A stretch of 64,000 nt of DNA from CAVZTX01 sp963778375 (GCA_963778375.1 CAVZTX010000032.1:1-64000), one strand, 5' to 3'; shown: positions 37,298 through 46,848, counted from the stretch's first letter. Notes: generated by a model from the letters alone, not told the origin. Numbers and translations are program-made.

Positions 37298-38155
37298 ATG
37301 TCAAACGAGGAGAAAGGACACATGCCGCAGAGTGGCTTATGGAGTTCATCTGAGATAGCCGAGCACTGGCAGCAGGATGTCGAACGGCGGAGGCTCGATT
37401 TCGCAGAAGCGACACAACGTATGCTCGAATCCGCGGGACTGGAGCCGGGAGATCACGTCCTTGACATTGCGGCGGGCACCGGGGATCAGAGTATACTCGC
37501 GGCCCGAAAAGTGGGACCGGGCGGCTCCATTCTGGCAACCGATATCTCTGCGGACATGCTGGGCATCGCCGCGCGAGTTGCACAGCAGGAGGGGCTGACC
37601 ACTATCACCACGCGCGTGATGGATGCCCAACAGCTTGATCTCGAAGACAATGCCTTCGATGCGGTCATCTGCCGTCTTGCTCTGATGCTCATCCCGAACC
37701 GGAAGCTCGCGCTCAGAGAGATACGAAGAGTCCTCAAACCGGGTGGGAAAGTTGCGGCGCTGGTCTGGTCGGCACCGGAAAACAATCCGCTCTTTTCCTT
37801 GCCGCTTGCCATTGTGGCAACATATGCGAGAGGAGCGTCCTCTCATGGACCTGATCCCTTTGCTCTCTCCGATCCAAGAGTCTTTGAGCGGGAACTCACC
37901 GAAGCTGGCTTTGGCGAGGTCATCACTCGCGCTCTTCCATTTGAGTCCCATTACGCTTCGCTCGATGCATTCCTGCAATCAACAGCCAGCCGGTTGACTG
38001 CTGGTGTGATGGGGCAGCTCAGAAAGCCTGAGCAGCAGCACCTGTTGGGAGAGGTGAGACAAGCATTGAGCCAGTTTGAGGGATCGCATGGCCTGGTAGC
38101 TCCGGCAGAATTGTTGCTTGGTGTGGGGAGCAAAGAGATGAAGGCGACGGGTTAG
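37298..38155 (+). CDS. SAM-dependent methyltransferase, UbiE/COQ5-like
   Basis: A 285-residue class I methyltransferase. Motif I is VLDIAAGTGDQSILAARKVG, motif II region ILATDISADMLGIA, followed by VMDAQQLDLEDNAFDAVICR and LREIRRVLKPGGKVAALVW, the usual order. The substrate is not indicated; similarity to the menaquinone/ubiquinone methyltransferases is only at fold level, and no quinone gene is adjacent. It has its own promoter and is convergent with the glycosyltransferase gene. Confidence 0.82.
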   Translation: MSNEEKGHMPQSGLWSSSEIAEHWQQDVERRRLDFAEATQRMLESAGLEPGDHVLDIAAGTGDQSILAARKVGPGGSILATDISADMLGIAARVAQQEGLTTITTRVMDAQQLDLEDNAFDAVICRLALMLIPNRKLALREIRRVLKPGGKVAALVWSAPENNPLFSLPLAIVATYARGASSHGPDPFALSDPRVFERELTEAGFGEVITRALPFESHYASLDAFLQSTASRLTAGVMGQLRKPEQQHLLGEVRQALSQFEGSHGLVAPAELLLGVGSKEMKATG

Positions 38156-38368
38156 CCAAGGAAAATTCGTCAGCAGTATTGGGACATAAACAATACTTTT
38201 GAGGTTGGGGTGGAAGTGTGCAAGGGAACGATGGCTGAGTGGAGGGAGTGAGTTGGGACATAGCAGGAGAAAAGCCCAGCCCAATAGCTGTCCGTCATCT
38301 TCAGACCTGCTTTTTCAAGAGAACCGCGTTGACGCTTTTTTCCTTTGCGCGCGTTCCATGTTCCCAAT

Positions 38369-39598
38369 TCAAGCTGAGGCAATCCCCCACACGCGCTTCC
38401 ATGCCTGGATTTCATCAACTGCTCTGCGAGACCCTCCAGCCGTGCGTAAGGACTCTCCGATGCGCCTGGCCGCCTGGGCATAGGTTGGCTGAGCAAGGAC
38501 TTCCTCGGCGGTTTGACGTATCTTCTCAGCGGTGAGACCCAGAGCGGAAAGTTGCTTGCCTGCTCCAAGTTTGGCGACCTGTTTGGCGATCAAGTGCTGG
38601 TCCGCCTCCTGCGGCACGATCACCAGAGGCACATGATAGGCAAGTGCCTCATTGACGCTGTTCATGCCGCCGTGCGTGACGAAGAGGGAGGCACGTTGCA
38701 AGATCTCCAGTTGCGGCACAAACGGCTGGACCAGACAATTGGCCGGAATGTTTCTCAAGACCTCTGGAGCAACAGATTTGCCGACGGCCATGACGACCTG
38801 CCAGTGGCTCTGCGCAAACGCCTGCATACACAGGTGAAAGAAAGATGCTCGATCAGTCACCATCGTGCCCAGCGAGATATAGACGAGTGGTTTCTCCTCA
38901 TCGAGTTGCTCAAAAGGAAAGGCAGGTGCCTCTGGACGCGGTTGCAAGATCGGACCAACGAAGCAATAGTGCACATGATCGAACGAGTCCGCATAGGGCT
39001 GGAACAGCTTCGAGGTGCACACCAAATTGAGAGTTCCTCTCTGCGTAAAGACATCAAAAATTCTCATTTTCTTGAGATGGTAGGTTTTGCTGAGAGTATC
39101 CAGAAGCGCCTGAGCGTTCTGATTGCTTTTTCCTTTCCCTCCGTTTGCTCCACGCTCGGTGAGCATCCTCAGGAAAGTCGAGAAAAAGCCGACCATCACC
39201 CTGAAATTGATGGCAAGGCTCGTTTGGAAACAGATGGCAGGCACGTGTAATGCTTGTGCCACAAGGCTTCCCCAAGATGCCTGCGCATCAAAGATGATGT
39301 AATCTGGGTGCAAGGCTTTCACCTCTGGCAAGAGGCGTTCAAAGACCCATTGGATCGTGAGTGCCAGGCCATAGGCTTTCTCTTTCGCGCTGGCCTTCTT
39401 CTGCTCATGCATACGTACTAATGGAAACGCGTTCCCATAGGGGCAGAAGGTGGCGCCCGTGCGCTCAATGGCTGGTCGAAACTCATCCAGCGAATAGTAA
39501 TAGACCTGCTCCCCCTGCTGAACGAGTTCTGCCACCGGGGGAAGAGATGGATTGAGGTGACCATGTCCGGGATATCCCCAGAAAACGAGGATTGCCAA
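38369..39598 (-). CDS. Glycosyltransferase, macrolide (MGT) family, GT1-like
   Basis: A 409-residue GT-B enzyme that would transfer a sugar from a nucleotide donor to a small hydrophobic acceptor. The N-terminal start (ILVFWGYPGHGHLNPSLP) and the donor-binding C-terminal region (VYISLGTMV, PFVPQLEILQRASLFVTHGG, then MNSVNEALAYHVPLV) are typical of the macrolide/UDP-glucuronosyl group. The start codon is TTG at 39598, preceded by GGAGAGGG. It lies upstream of nothing obvious on its strand but next to a DrrAB-like exporter, so drug inactivation or natural-product decoration is plausible. Confidence 0.83.
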   Translation of the reverse strand: MAILVFWGYPGHGHLNPSLPPVAELVQQGEQVYYYSLDEFRPAIERTGATFCPYGNAFPLVRMHEQKKASAKEKAYGLALTIQWVFERLLPEVKALHPDYIIFDAQASWGSLVAQALHVPAICFQTSLAINFRVMVGFFSTFLRMLTERGANGGKGKSNQNAQALLDTLSKTYHLKKMRIFDVFTQRGTLNLVCTSKLFQPYADSFDHVHYCFVGPILQPRPEAPAFPFEQLDEEKPLVYISLGTMVTDRASFFHLCMQAFAQSHWQVVMAVGKSVAPEVLRNIPANCLVQPFVPQLEILQRASLFVTHGGMNSVNEALAYHVPLVIVPQEADQHLIAKQVAKLGAGKQLSALGLTAEKIRQTAEEVLAQPTYAQAARRIGESLRTAGGSRRAVDEIQAWKRVWGIASA

Positions 39599-39764
39599 GC
39601 CCTCTCCACCGCCCTCGCCGCTACGGATGGGGGACGAGCATCAAGCGAGATCTCGCACGAGCCAGACCCCACTACCCCGGCGGGCGACCATAAAGGCCCT
39701 CTCCTCCCTCCCCGGCCGCCCTCGCCCCTACGGACAACCGGGGCATTACGGACAAGAGGTCGGA

Positions 39765-40553
39765 CTACCGTACGGGGTCGCGGTTGTAGATGGAGCGGGA
39801 CCAGAGGTAGCCGAGGAGGGTGAGGATGAGGCACCAGGCGAGGGCGAGGATGAGGCTGTTGCCAATTGGGGTGCCTAATAGCAGTCCACGCAGGGTGTCG
39901 ATGACGGGGGTGAAAGGTTGGTACTGGGCGAACCAGCGTACTCCGGCTGGCATCGAGGCTGGGTTGACAAACGCGCTGCTGGTGAATACCAGGAGCGTGA
40001 AGATGAGGGAGAGGCTATTGGCTCCCGCCGGTGTTTTGCCGACCAGGCCAAAGGCAACTCCCATCCAGGTGATCGCGAAGGTGATCAGGGCGATGAGGCC
40101 GAGGGCCGCAATCCACGCGATAGGATTCGCGGTGGGTCGGAAGCCCATAAGCAGGGCAACGAGGGTGACAAGGATGACGCTGAGCATGGTACGAAACAGG
40201 CTGCCGAGGACCTGGCCTGTCAGGACAGAGGCGGGAGAGATGGCCATGGTGCGGAAGCGGGCGATGATGCCTTCGCTCATATCCATGCAGAGGTTGATGG
40301 CGGTCGTTGCACACCCACTGCCAATGGCCATGATAATGATTCCGGGCGCGAGGTAGTTGATGTAGGTGCCGCCGTGCGCTAACTCACTAAGGCCGGCACC
40401 TATCGCGCCACCGAATACGTAGTCGAACAGTACCAGCATGATGATTGGCACAAACAGGCCGCTCAGGGTCATTGAGAAGCGGCGCAGAGAGTGCTGGATA
40501 TCACGCCGTAGCATCGTCGTGGAATCGCGTAGGGTAAGGGAAAGATTGTTCAT
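39765..40553 (-). CDS. ABC-2 type transporter permease (DrrB-like)
   Basis: A 262-residue membrane protein with six hydrophobic segments and the ABC-2 signature region (SSAFVNPASMPAGVRWFAQY, then PFTPVIDTLRGLL). It would form the channel of the exporter whose ATPase is encoded just upstream at 40651-41592. Family members export drugs, lipids or antibiotics; the substrate is unknown. The ATG at 40553 lies inside a 32-bp sequence that is repeated at the end of the ATPase gene (see repeat entry), showing that the gap between the two genes is a later insertion. Confidence 0.85.
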   Translation of the reverse strand: MNNLSLTLRDSTTMLRRDIQHSLRRFSMTLSGLFVPIIMLVLFDYVFGGAIGAGLSELAHGGTYINYLAPGIIIMAIGSGCATTAINLCMDMSEGIIARFRTMAISPASVLTGQVLGSLFRTMLSVILVTLVALLMGFRPTANPIAWIAALGLIALITFAITWMGVAFGLVGKTPAGANSLSLIFTLLVFTSSAFVNPASMPAGVRWFAQYQPFTPVIDTLRGLLLGTPIGNSLILALAWCLILTLLGYLWSRSIYNRDPVR

Positions 40554-40671
40554 TGTACATCGCCTTTCTGCCCAGATCCTTCGCTGCGCTCAGGATGACA
40601 AAGGGCGGTATATCGCTCAGGATGACAAAGGGTGACATAGGAAAGATTGCTCATTGTACGTTGCCTTTCTG
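40539..40671. repeat. 32-bp duplication flanking a dispersed repeat between exporter genes
   Basis: Copies at 40539-40570 and 40640-40671 (GGAAAGATTGYTCATTGTAC type, 29 of 32 identical) flank about 69 bases containing two pieces of the GATCCTTCGCT...GCTCAGGATGACA repeat. The first copy covers the permease start, the second the ATPase stop, where TGA overlaps a would-be ATG (ATGA). The ancestral genes probably overlapped there before the insertion. Confidence 0.7.
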
Positions 40672-41592
40672 TGTATCGGGTTGGCCGGTGAGGGCAAAGA
40701 AGACGTCGTCGAGGTCAGGGGTGTGCACCGTTACTCTTTCAACCGTAATGGCTTCGTGATCGAGCCGGTCGAGCAGAGTCTTGAGTGAGCGGACACTGCC
40801 GTCGGTCGGGACCTGGAGGGTGAGTTCGTTCTCGTTGCACACTCCTTCACCGAGGGTGCAGGCAGCCGATTCGAGTCCGCTCGCGTCGGCAAACTGGAGG
40901 AGGACGTGACCGCCAGGGATGAGGCGTTTCAGCTCGTTGGGAGTCCCTTCGGCGACCAGTTTCCCGTGATCGAGAACGGCAATGCAGTCGGCGAGTTGGT
41001 CCGCCTCGTCCAGGTACTGGGTGGTGAGCAAGATTGTGACGCCACCGGCCACGAGGTCGCGGATGATTTGCCACATTGTGTGGCGGCTGCGCGGGTCGAG
41101 GCCAGTAGTTGGCTCATCAAGGAAGATGACACGGGGGTCGCCGACCAGGGTCATTGCGAGGTCGAGTCGACGCCGCATGCCACCGGAGTAGGTGGCGGGC
41201 AATTGCCTGGCTGCGTCGACCAGATCGAAGCGGGCGAGCAGCGCGGCTGCACGCTTCCGACCTTCAGAGTGGCCCAGATGGTGCAGGTCTGCCATTAACA
41301 GCAGGTTTTCTTCGCCGGTGAGCAGGTTGTCCACCGCTGAGAACTGGCCAGTAACGCCGATAGCAGCGCGGACAGCATCGGGTTTCCGGGCCAGGTCGTG
41401 GCCAGCAACGCGCACCTCGCCACTATCGGCGTGGATGAGCGTGGACAGGATCTGCACCATTGTGGTCTTGCCCGCGCCGTTGGGGCCGAGCAGCGCGAAG
41501 ATTGTTCCCTCAGCAACGTTCAGGTCGATGCTATCGAGTACTACATGATTGCCGAACGATTTACGCAATCCCCGGGTTTCAATCATTATCAT
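40651..41592 (-). CDS. ABC transporter ATPase (DrrA-like, daunorubicin-resistance family)
   Basis: A 313-residue ATPase with Walker A LLGPNGAGKTTMVQ, the family-typical IGVTGQFSAVDNLLTGEENL, signature YSGGMRRRLDLAM and Walker B VIFLDEPTTGLD, followed by the C-terminal extension common to DrrA proteins (ending TPDLDDVFFALTG). It energises the permease encoded downstream. The ATG at 41592 has GGAGGT just before it. The gene is divergent from a MarR-type regulator, and the 130-base gap between them carries repeated ACTAAGT motifs, so the regulator probably controls the exporter. Confidence 0.9.
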   Translation of the reverse strand: MIMIETRGLRKSFGNHVVLDSIDLNVAEGTIFALLGPNGAGKTTMVQILSTLIHADSGEVRVAGHDLARKPDAVRAAIGVTGQFSAVDNLLTGEENLLLMADLHHLGHSEGRKRAAALLARFDLVDAARQLPATYSGGMRRRLDLAMTLVGDPRVIFLDEPTTGLDPRSRHTMWQIIRDLVAGGVTILLTTQYLDEADQLADCIAVLDHGKLVAEGTPNELKRLIPGGHVLLQFADASGLESAACTLGEGVCNENELTLQVPTDGSVRSLKTLLDRLDHEAITVERVTVHTPDLDDVFFALTGQPDTQKGNVQ

Positions 41593-41617
41593 GGTACCTC
41601 CATGTGCTACAATACAA

Positions 41618-41699
41618 ATTACTAAGTTGTTAAGTAAAGTTCTGAACTTTTAACTTGACTACTAAGTCAATTTATTTTATATTTGTCTTAGTAGTTAAG
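41618..41699. promoter_or_regulatory. Divergent promoter and probable MarR operators
   Basis: TTGACT (41655-41660) and TATATT (41678-41683), 17 bases apart, form a good promoter for the regulator gene. A perfect inverted repeat TTGACT-ACTA-AGTCAA (41655-41670) overlaps the -35 box. Related CTAAGT/CTTAGT motifs stand at 41621-41626 and 41687-41692. Autoregulation and control of the divergent exporter are inferred. Confidence 0.6.
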
Positions 41700-41724
41700 A
41701 TAAATATACACGGAGGAATAGAGA

Positions 41725-42822
41725 TTGTCAAGTGATTCTGAGGGAAAACGTGCTGAGTTAATAGGAAAGCTTGAGCGAGAGATGCGACAGTTTCATGGAC
41801 TGGGAGCATCCTTCTTTCGCACAGCGTCCAGCAAGATCGGGATGACGGTGACGGATATGCAGGTTATTGAGATCCTGGATAGCAACGGTGCAATGACTGC
41901 CGGTCAATTGGCCGATCTTACGGGGCTTACGACCGGGGCGATAACCGGGATGCTCAACCGGTTAGAGGAGTCTGGACTCGTGCAGCGGGAGCGCGACCCA
42001 AACGATGGTCGCAGAGTGATCGTCCGGCTTGCTTCGGGCAAGGATCAAATGCGTGAGATCAACTCCATTTTTGATTCCATTGGGAAGGCGTGGAATGACA
42101 TGGCGTCGCACTACGATGATGAGCAGATCGCTTTCCTGCTCGAGTTTCTCAATGACAGTAACACGATAGCCAGGAAGGAAATCTTCCGGTTGCGAGAGGT
42201 TTCAGGGAGCGAGGAGGGGATCTACTCCACTCCACTTGGAGATCTAGAGAGTGCTCGGCTTGCTGTTTCTTCGGGAGTGGCTCGACTGACTTTGCGGACG
42301 GGCGAGGGAATGGCTGAACTGTACCAGGCCCGCTTCGAGGGACCTGTGCCAGACGTTAAGGCCAAAGATGGAGTAGTCAGCATCCGCTATCCACGAAGTC
42401 TAGGGGTTCTGAGCGGGGAGAAGAGGGCGGCGGAGGTCATGCTCAACGTCGGCATCCCGTGGCAAATTGTGATTCAGGGTGGAGCATCGATGATTACTGC
42501 CAAACTGGGTGGTCTCAATCTCGCAGGGTTGGGGGTCAAAGGAGGAATGAGCGTGATCCGCCTGGACCTTCCAAGGCCATCTAGGATGGTTCCGATACGG
42601 ATAAGCGGGGGAGCATCGGAGATCAAGGTTCGACGCCCGGCAGGGGTTGCCGCACGAGTTCACCTCAAGGGCTGGGCTTCTACATTTATCTTCGACAATC
42701 AAACCTTCAGCGCGGTAGGAAACGACGTGCGGCTACAGAGTCCTGGCTACGAGGTTACCGGACCTGGCTACGATATCGAGGTGTCCAGTAGTGTCAGCAC
42801 GGTTACCGTAACTTCTGATTGA
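41725..42822 (+). CDS. MarR-family regulator with C-terminal beta-repeat domain
   Basis: A 365-residue protein. Residues 1-150 are a MarR winged helix (AMTAGQLADLTGLTTGAITG, then RLEESGLVQRERDPNDGRRV). Residues about 160-365 are a beta-rich, Gly/Val/Ser-rich repeat region (GASMITAKLGGLNLAGLGVK) like the adhesin-type DUF4097 domains; MarR proteins are usually only 140-170 residues. The start is TTG at 41725 with CGGAGGAA upstream. The extension may sense a ligand or mediate assembly. It is divergent from the DrrA-like gene and is followed by a strong terminator. Confidence 0.82.
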   Translation: MSSDSEGKRAELIGKLEREMRQFHGLGASFFRTASSKIGMTVTDMQVIEILDSNGAMTAGQLADLTGLTTGAITGMLNRLEESGLVQRERDPNDGRRVIVRLASGKDQMREINSIFDSIGKAWNDMASHYDDEQIAFLLEFLNDSNTIARKEIFRLREVSGSEEGIYSTPLGDLESARLAVSSGVARLTLRTGEGMAELYQARFEGPVPDVKAKDGVVSIRYPRSLGVLSGEKRAAEVMLNVGIPWQIVIQGGASMITAKLGGLNLAGLGVKGGMSVIRLDLPRPSRMVPIRISGGASEIKVRRPAGVAARVHLKGWASTFIFDNQTFSAVGNDVRLQSPGYEVTGPGYDIEVSSSVSTVTVTSD

Positions 42823-42825
42823 CGA

Positions 42826-42865
42826 TGAACGTGAGTTGTAGCAGGTTTGCTACAGCTCACGTTCA
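42826..42865 (+). terminator. 17-bp stem terminator after the MarR-type gene
   Basis: TGAACGTGAGTTGTAGC (42826-42842) pairs with 42849-42865 through 16 canonical pairs and one T-G wobble, around a 6-base loop. There is no T-run, so the efficiency is uncertain. It lies between convergent genes. Confidence 0.65.
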
Positions 42866-42930
42866 CTACGAAAGATTGCCAAGTTCGGGAAAGCCTGGGA
42901 GTTTGTGGGCAACGTTAGGGTTGCGATAGC

Positions 42931-43401
42931 TTATAACTTCATACCGCCCAATCCGCCTCCGCCAAGAATCTGCTTTGCGGCAAGGGCGGCGATACCGGCG
43001 ACGGCCATTTTTGCACCGGTGCTGCCAAGCGGACCTCCCGGGCCCATAATCTGGTGCAGGATATCAGGGTTTTGCTGCTGGGCATAGCCGGTCAAACGGG
43101 CGGCATCCTGGGGCGACATGGAATTGGGATCGTAGTTCGATAAACCCGCCTGCTGGGGATTGTACCCCTGCTGTGTCAGGCTTCCTAGCAGGCCTTGCAT
43201 TAATCCACCGCGCTGTTGCTGAGGCATCTGTTCGTAGTATTGTTGGTGAACCTGCTGTACCATCTGCGGGGGAGCGTTTTGCACGAACTGTTGATAGTTC
43301 TGGCGGACTTCCTGTTCTGGAAGTTGCCCATAGCTACCTTGATCCCAGGCATTCGCATATTGCTGGTACATTTGTTGGTTATTTTGATCAATTGGCCACA
43401 T
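42931..43401 (-). CDS. Gln-rich hypothetical protein with Gly-rich hydrophobic tail
   Basis: A 156-residue protein, not assigned to a named family. The first 120 residues are rich in Gln, Tyr, Asn and Pro (MYQQYANAWDQGSYGQLPEQ) and include a repeated YQQF/YYEQMPQQQ pattern; the last 25 are a hydrophobic Ala stretch followed by GGGGLGGM. The composition suggests a flexible or aggregating protein, perhaps structural. A clear AAGGAG site precedes the ATG. It lies downstream of the Ser/Thr kinase gene on the same strand and may be co-transcribed with it. Confidence 0.7.
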   Translation of the reverse strand: MWPIDQNNQQMYQQYANAWDQGSYGQLPEQEVRQNYQQFVQNAPPQMVQQVHQQYYEQMPQQQRGGLMQGLLGSLTQQGYNPQQAGLSNYDPNSMSPQDAARLTGYAQQQNPDILHQIMGPGGPLGSTGAKMAVAGIAALAAKQILGGGGLGGMKL

Positions 43402-43510
43402 AATTCTACTCCTTTTCTATGCTACGATTTTTGTCGTATCCAAAGGTACAATAAATTGCACCCCTACAATCACGATTGTTATGCAAGCGAAGTTTCATAA
43501 AGGAATATTT

Positions 43511-45190
43511 TTAGAGGCTACGGACGGGAGTTTCTTCAAGGCTGATACTGTTCCCTGGTTCGACGAAGCTTGAACCAGAGCTAGAACCCGGTCCTGATCC
43601 TGGCAAGTTAGGTGAAACTTGCCAGGTGCCAGCACCTCCAGCACTAGCATTACAATGGCCGGTGTTGTCGATGCTGCAATAATCCCCGGCCAGGTCGCCA
43701 TTTGATTGTACTGAACCGGTGAAGAGGAGAGGGGCATTACCCCTATATCCTTGTACAACAAACTGGAGATTCCCTTTAGCATCGATGGTGCCATTGAAAG
43801 GCCCATTACCGAGGAGTTGAGGACCAACGGTGAAATAACCACTAAAATTGCCACCGTTCTGTGCAACGGAGGTGAGCGTCATCGATGTATCCACACCTAC
43901 ACTATTATGAATTCTACCTGTATAGGTAGGAGCTAAAGCAGGAATTCCCGATACAGGGCTAGGGGATCTACTGGGACCACCTGTAGATGATGGCTGAGGG
44001 GTCAACCCAGATGCGGGTGTACGTGTAGGAACATGCGTTGCTGTAGCTGCAGGTCGCGGCGTTAAAGTTGCTGAATGGTGGCCTGCAAGAGTAAACACGA
44101 AGGCGGCTACTGAAGCCAGGGCTATCAGGAGCACAAGTAAGAGGAGCAGTAGGCCGAGATTCTTTCTGGAACGGCGCTGACCTCCAGGGTGGGCAGACAT
44201 TAAGTCAGCCCCTACAGAGGATTGTACAGTAGGAACATTTTCAATAGAGGATTTGGGTTTGGTTATAACGGCAGGACGAGGTGCAGCCGCCGCCAGGACG
44301 GCTGGCGCTGCGTTTGGGGGAATCATTGCAGGCGCTTGTTGTGCTATTGGATGAGCATTTAGTGTTTGCCAGAAATCTTTGACGGTAGGGAAGCGCTTAT
44401 TGCTATCGATGTCCATAGCACAAGCAATAGCATCGGCTATGTGAGGTGGAACGTCCGGTGCAAGCGAATTCAGCGGCTCTAATGGATCGATGCCTTTACC
44501 ACCAAGTTGTGTTGTGCGATAGAAGGCATCGGCGGGAACAACACCTGTTAAGAGGGCATACATGGTTGCACCCAATCCATAAACATCCGTGCGTGTGTTG
44601 GTGCCAATACCGTACTGTTCAGGTGCACCATAGCCAGGCGAGCAATGACGAACAGCGGTCGTGGTGGAATCGGGATCGTATTCTTTGGCGATACCAAAAT
44701 CGACGAGTACGGCATCATCCCCTGACGTTGGAACAATAATATTCGCAGGCTTGATATCTCGATGAATGATCGGAGGATGTTGCTTGTGCAAATAGCTTAC
44801 GGCATCCATAATTGGAGCCATGATTGTCATCACTTGAGATAGAGGGAGGCGCTTTTCGGGCTGTCGTTGGCGCAGTATTTCAAGATTTGGCCCCTCAACA
44901 TAATCCATGAGCATATAGGCTCGATCATGTACATCATCCGTGAAGACACGATAGACGCGAGGCAGGGCGGGATGGTCGAGCCGTCGAAGGACTTCGCCTT
45001 CAAAGGCAAATCGATCGCGCTCCCGCTTATTTGGGTCAATCACTTCCTTGAGAGCAAAAAGATTTTGCTTGACACGTGTATCTCTCACCAGGTAAACAGC
45101 ACCAAAGCCGCCTTTGCCAAGTAGATCCTCTACAACATAGCGGTCTCCGACAACACTTCCTGTAGGGAGAATAGATTGTACTTCCTGCAC
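43511..45190 (-). CDS. Transmembrane Ser/Thr protein kinase (PknB-like)
   Basis: A 559-residue Hanks-type kinase. The N-terminal kinase domain (about 1-275) has the Gly-rich loop GKGGFGAVY, Lys48 (FALKEV), the catalytic loop IIHRDIKPANI and DFG at 164-166, so it should be active. A basic linker leads to a single membrane helix near residue 350 (LLLLLLVLLIALASVAAF). The outer part is Thr/Pro-rich and then beta-rich (TYTGRIHNSV), unlike the PASTA repeats of typical PknB. Its products, phosphothreonines, are what the FHA domains of the exporters at 24062 and 27163 could bind, although the genes are distant. Confidence 0.88.
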   Translation of the reverse strand: MQEVQSILPTGSVVGDRYVVEDLLGKGGFGAVYLVRDTRVKQNLFALKEVIDPNKRERDRFAFEGEVLRRLDHPALPRVYRVFTDDVHDRAYMLMDYVEGPNLEILRQRQPEKRLPLSQVMTIMAPIMDAVSYLHKQHPPIIHRDIKPANIIVPTSGDDAVLVDFGIAKEYDPDSTTTAVRHCSPGYGAPEQYGIGTNTRTDVYGLGATMYALLTGVVPADAFYRTTQLGGKGIDPLEPLNSLAPDVPPHIADAIACAMDIDSNKRFPTVKDFWQTLNAHPIAQQAPAMIPPNAAPAVLAAAAPRPAVITKPKSSIENVPTVQSSVGADLMSAHPGGQRRSRKNLGLLLLLLVLLIALASVAAFVFTLAGHHSATLTPRPAATATHVPTRTPASGLTPQPSSTGGPSRSPSPVSGIPALAPTYTGRIHNSVGVDTSMTLTSVAQNGGNFSGYFTVGPQLLGNGPFNGTIDAKGNLQFVVQGYRGNAPLLFTGSVQSNGDLAGDYCSIDNTGHCNASAGGAGTWQVSPNLPGSGPGSSSGSSFVEPGNSISLEETPVRSL

Positions 45191-45309
45191 GCTACACCTC
45201 GCACATGATATTTTCTTCCATCATGTTATTATAGTGCAGCAAAAATTCATATTAGCAAGCTCAAGAGTGTGTGAGCTTGCTATATTAGAAAGCTCATCAT
45301 TTATGCATC

Positions 45310-46659
45310 CTACTGAAGCAACTTTGATTTATCGTCAAATGTAATCAGTCGTGCACCACGGTGATAGGTAAAGTAGGTCCAGGCCCACTGGAAAAGTGCC
45401 ACGAAGCGATTTCGGAAACCGACTAGATAGTAGATATGCACGACGAGCCACATAAGCCATGCAATCAGCCCGGTCAGTCGAATGATACCGATATCTACGA
45501 TGGCATAGGAACGACCTACTGTGGCTAAGTTCCCTTTGTCGTGATAGCGAAATGGCTTCTTTTCGTCCTTCCCGGTAACATGGGCTACGATTTTGGAGGC
45601 TACATAGCGTCCTTCCTGCATAGCCACCGGGGCGACACCCGGCAAGAGCTTTCCATCCTGAATGACACTGGCGGTATCGCCAATGACAAAAATATTCAGA
45701 TGACCCGGTACGCTCAGGTCGCTCGCTACTTTGACGCGGCCCGCACGGTCGACCTCAGTATCGAGCCATAGACCGGCAGGAGATGCGGTTACACCAGCGC
45801 TCCAAATGATCGTATTGGTATCAATACGCTCTCCACCAGCTACTACGCCATGCTCGTCTATCTCCGAAACTAGAGTATTTGTTTTGACTTCTACACCCAT
45901 ACGCGTCAATTTCCGCTGTGTTTTGCGTGCTAATGATTCTGGAAATGTAGCAAGTATTCTGGGGGCAGCCTCGATCAGGATGATGCGCGCCATTGCCGGA
46001 TCGATATGCCGAAAATCGGACACCAGGGTCTTGCGCGAGAGTTCGGCAATTGCACCCGCCATCTCGACACCGGTTGGCCCCGCGCCAACCAGTACAAATG
46101 TTAGAAGCTTCCGAACTTTCTCTGGATCGGTCTCTATCTCGGCGGCTTCAAACGCCAGCAGAATCTTGCGCCGAATGGACGTCGCATCGACTACTGATTT
46201 CAGGCCGGGAGCAAGCCGCTCCCAATTGGTATGACCGAAGTAGTTATCATGCGCCCCGGTTGCTACGATCAGGTAATCGTACTTGAGCGAGCGCTCGTGC
46301 ATCAGCACCTTCTGTTCCTGCACGTCGATACCCGTAACCTCCGCCAATATTACTTCAGTATTTTTTTGTTTGCGCAAAATCTGGCAAATCGGTGAGCAGA
46401 TATCGGCAGGGGATAAGCCTGCTGTGGCAACCCAGTACAACAGTGGTTGAAACAGGTGGTGATTGTTGCGGTCAATGACTGTAACCTGGACGGGCGCATT
46501 GCGCAGCGCTTTCGCTGCTTGCAATCCGCCAAAGCCAGATCCAATAATGACGACGCGGGGCATTACAGCAGAAATTCCATCCTGCACCTTCTCTACATGC
46601 TTTGACGGTGAAGCATTCAGGGTCTCATTGGTAATGTTCGTATCTTGTGCTAAACTCAT
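45310..46659 (-). CDS. ndh: Type II NADH dehydrogenase (NDH-2), FAD-dependent
   Basis: A 449-residue flavoprotein that passes electrons from NADH to quinone without proton pumping. The FAD-binding Rossmann motif is VVIIGSGFGGLQAAKAL, the NADH-binding one FVLVGAGPTGVEMAGAI, and VIGDTASV near residue 310 is the typical second FAD contact. A C-terminal hydrophobic segment (IVDIGIIRLTGLIAWLMWLV) would anchor it in the membrane. The start MSLAQDTN at 46659 has GAGGTG upstream. The gene is divergent from the propeller gene at 46849. Confidence 0.88.
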   Translation of the reverse strand: MSLAQDTNITNETLNASPSKHVEKVQDGISAVMPRVVIIGSGFGGLQAAKALRNAPVQVTVIDRNNHHLFQPLLYWVATAGLSPADICSPICQILRKQKNTEVILAEVTGIDVQEQKVLMHERSLKYDYLIVATGAHDNYFGHTNWERLAPGLKSVVDATSIRRKILLAFEAAEIETDPEKVRKLLTFVLVGAGPTGVEMAGAIAELSRKTLVSDFRHIDPAMARIILIEAAPRILATFPESLARKTQRKLTRMGVEVKTNTLVSEIDEHGVVAGGERIDTNTIIWSAGVTASPAGLWLDTEVDRAGRVKVASDLSVPGHLNIFVIGDTASVIQDGKLLPGVAPVAMQEGRYVASKIVAHVTGKDEKKPFRYHDKGNLATVGRSYAIVDIGIIRLTGLIAWLMWLVVHIYYLVGFRNRFVALFQWAWTYFTYHRGARLITFDDKSKLLQ

Positions 46660-46848
46660 GTTGGTCACCTCGTGACTATAGTTATGCATTTACTTCTCAG
46701 TAATAGCTTACATCACAATGTTACGTTCAACAAGTTTAAGCTCCTCATTAAGAGCTATGCAAGACAATATGATCCTGGCAAATCATGAAGCGACGTATAA
46801 TATAAAGAAGACAATTTGTCTCTATTTTGTAACCAAAGGTCAATCATT

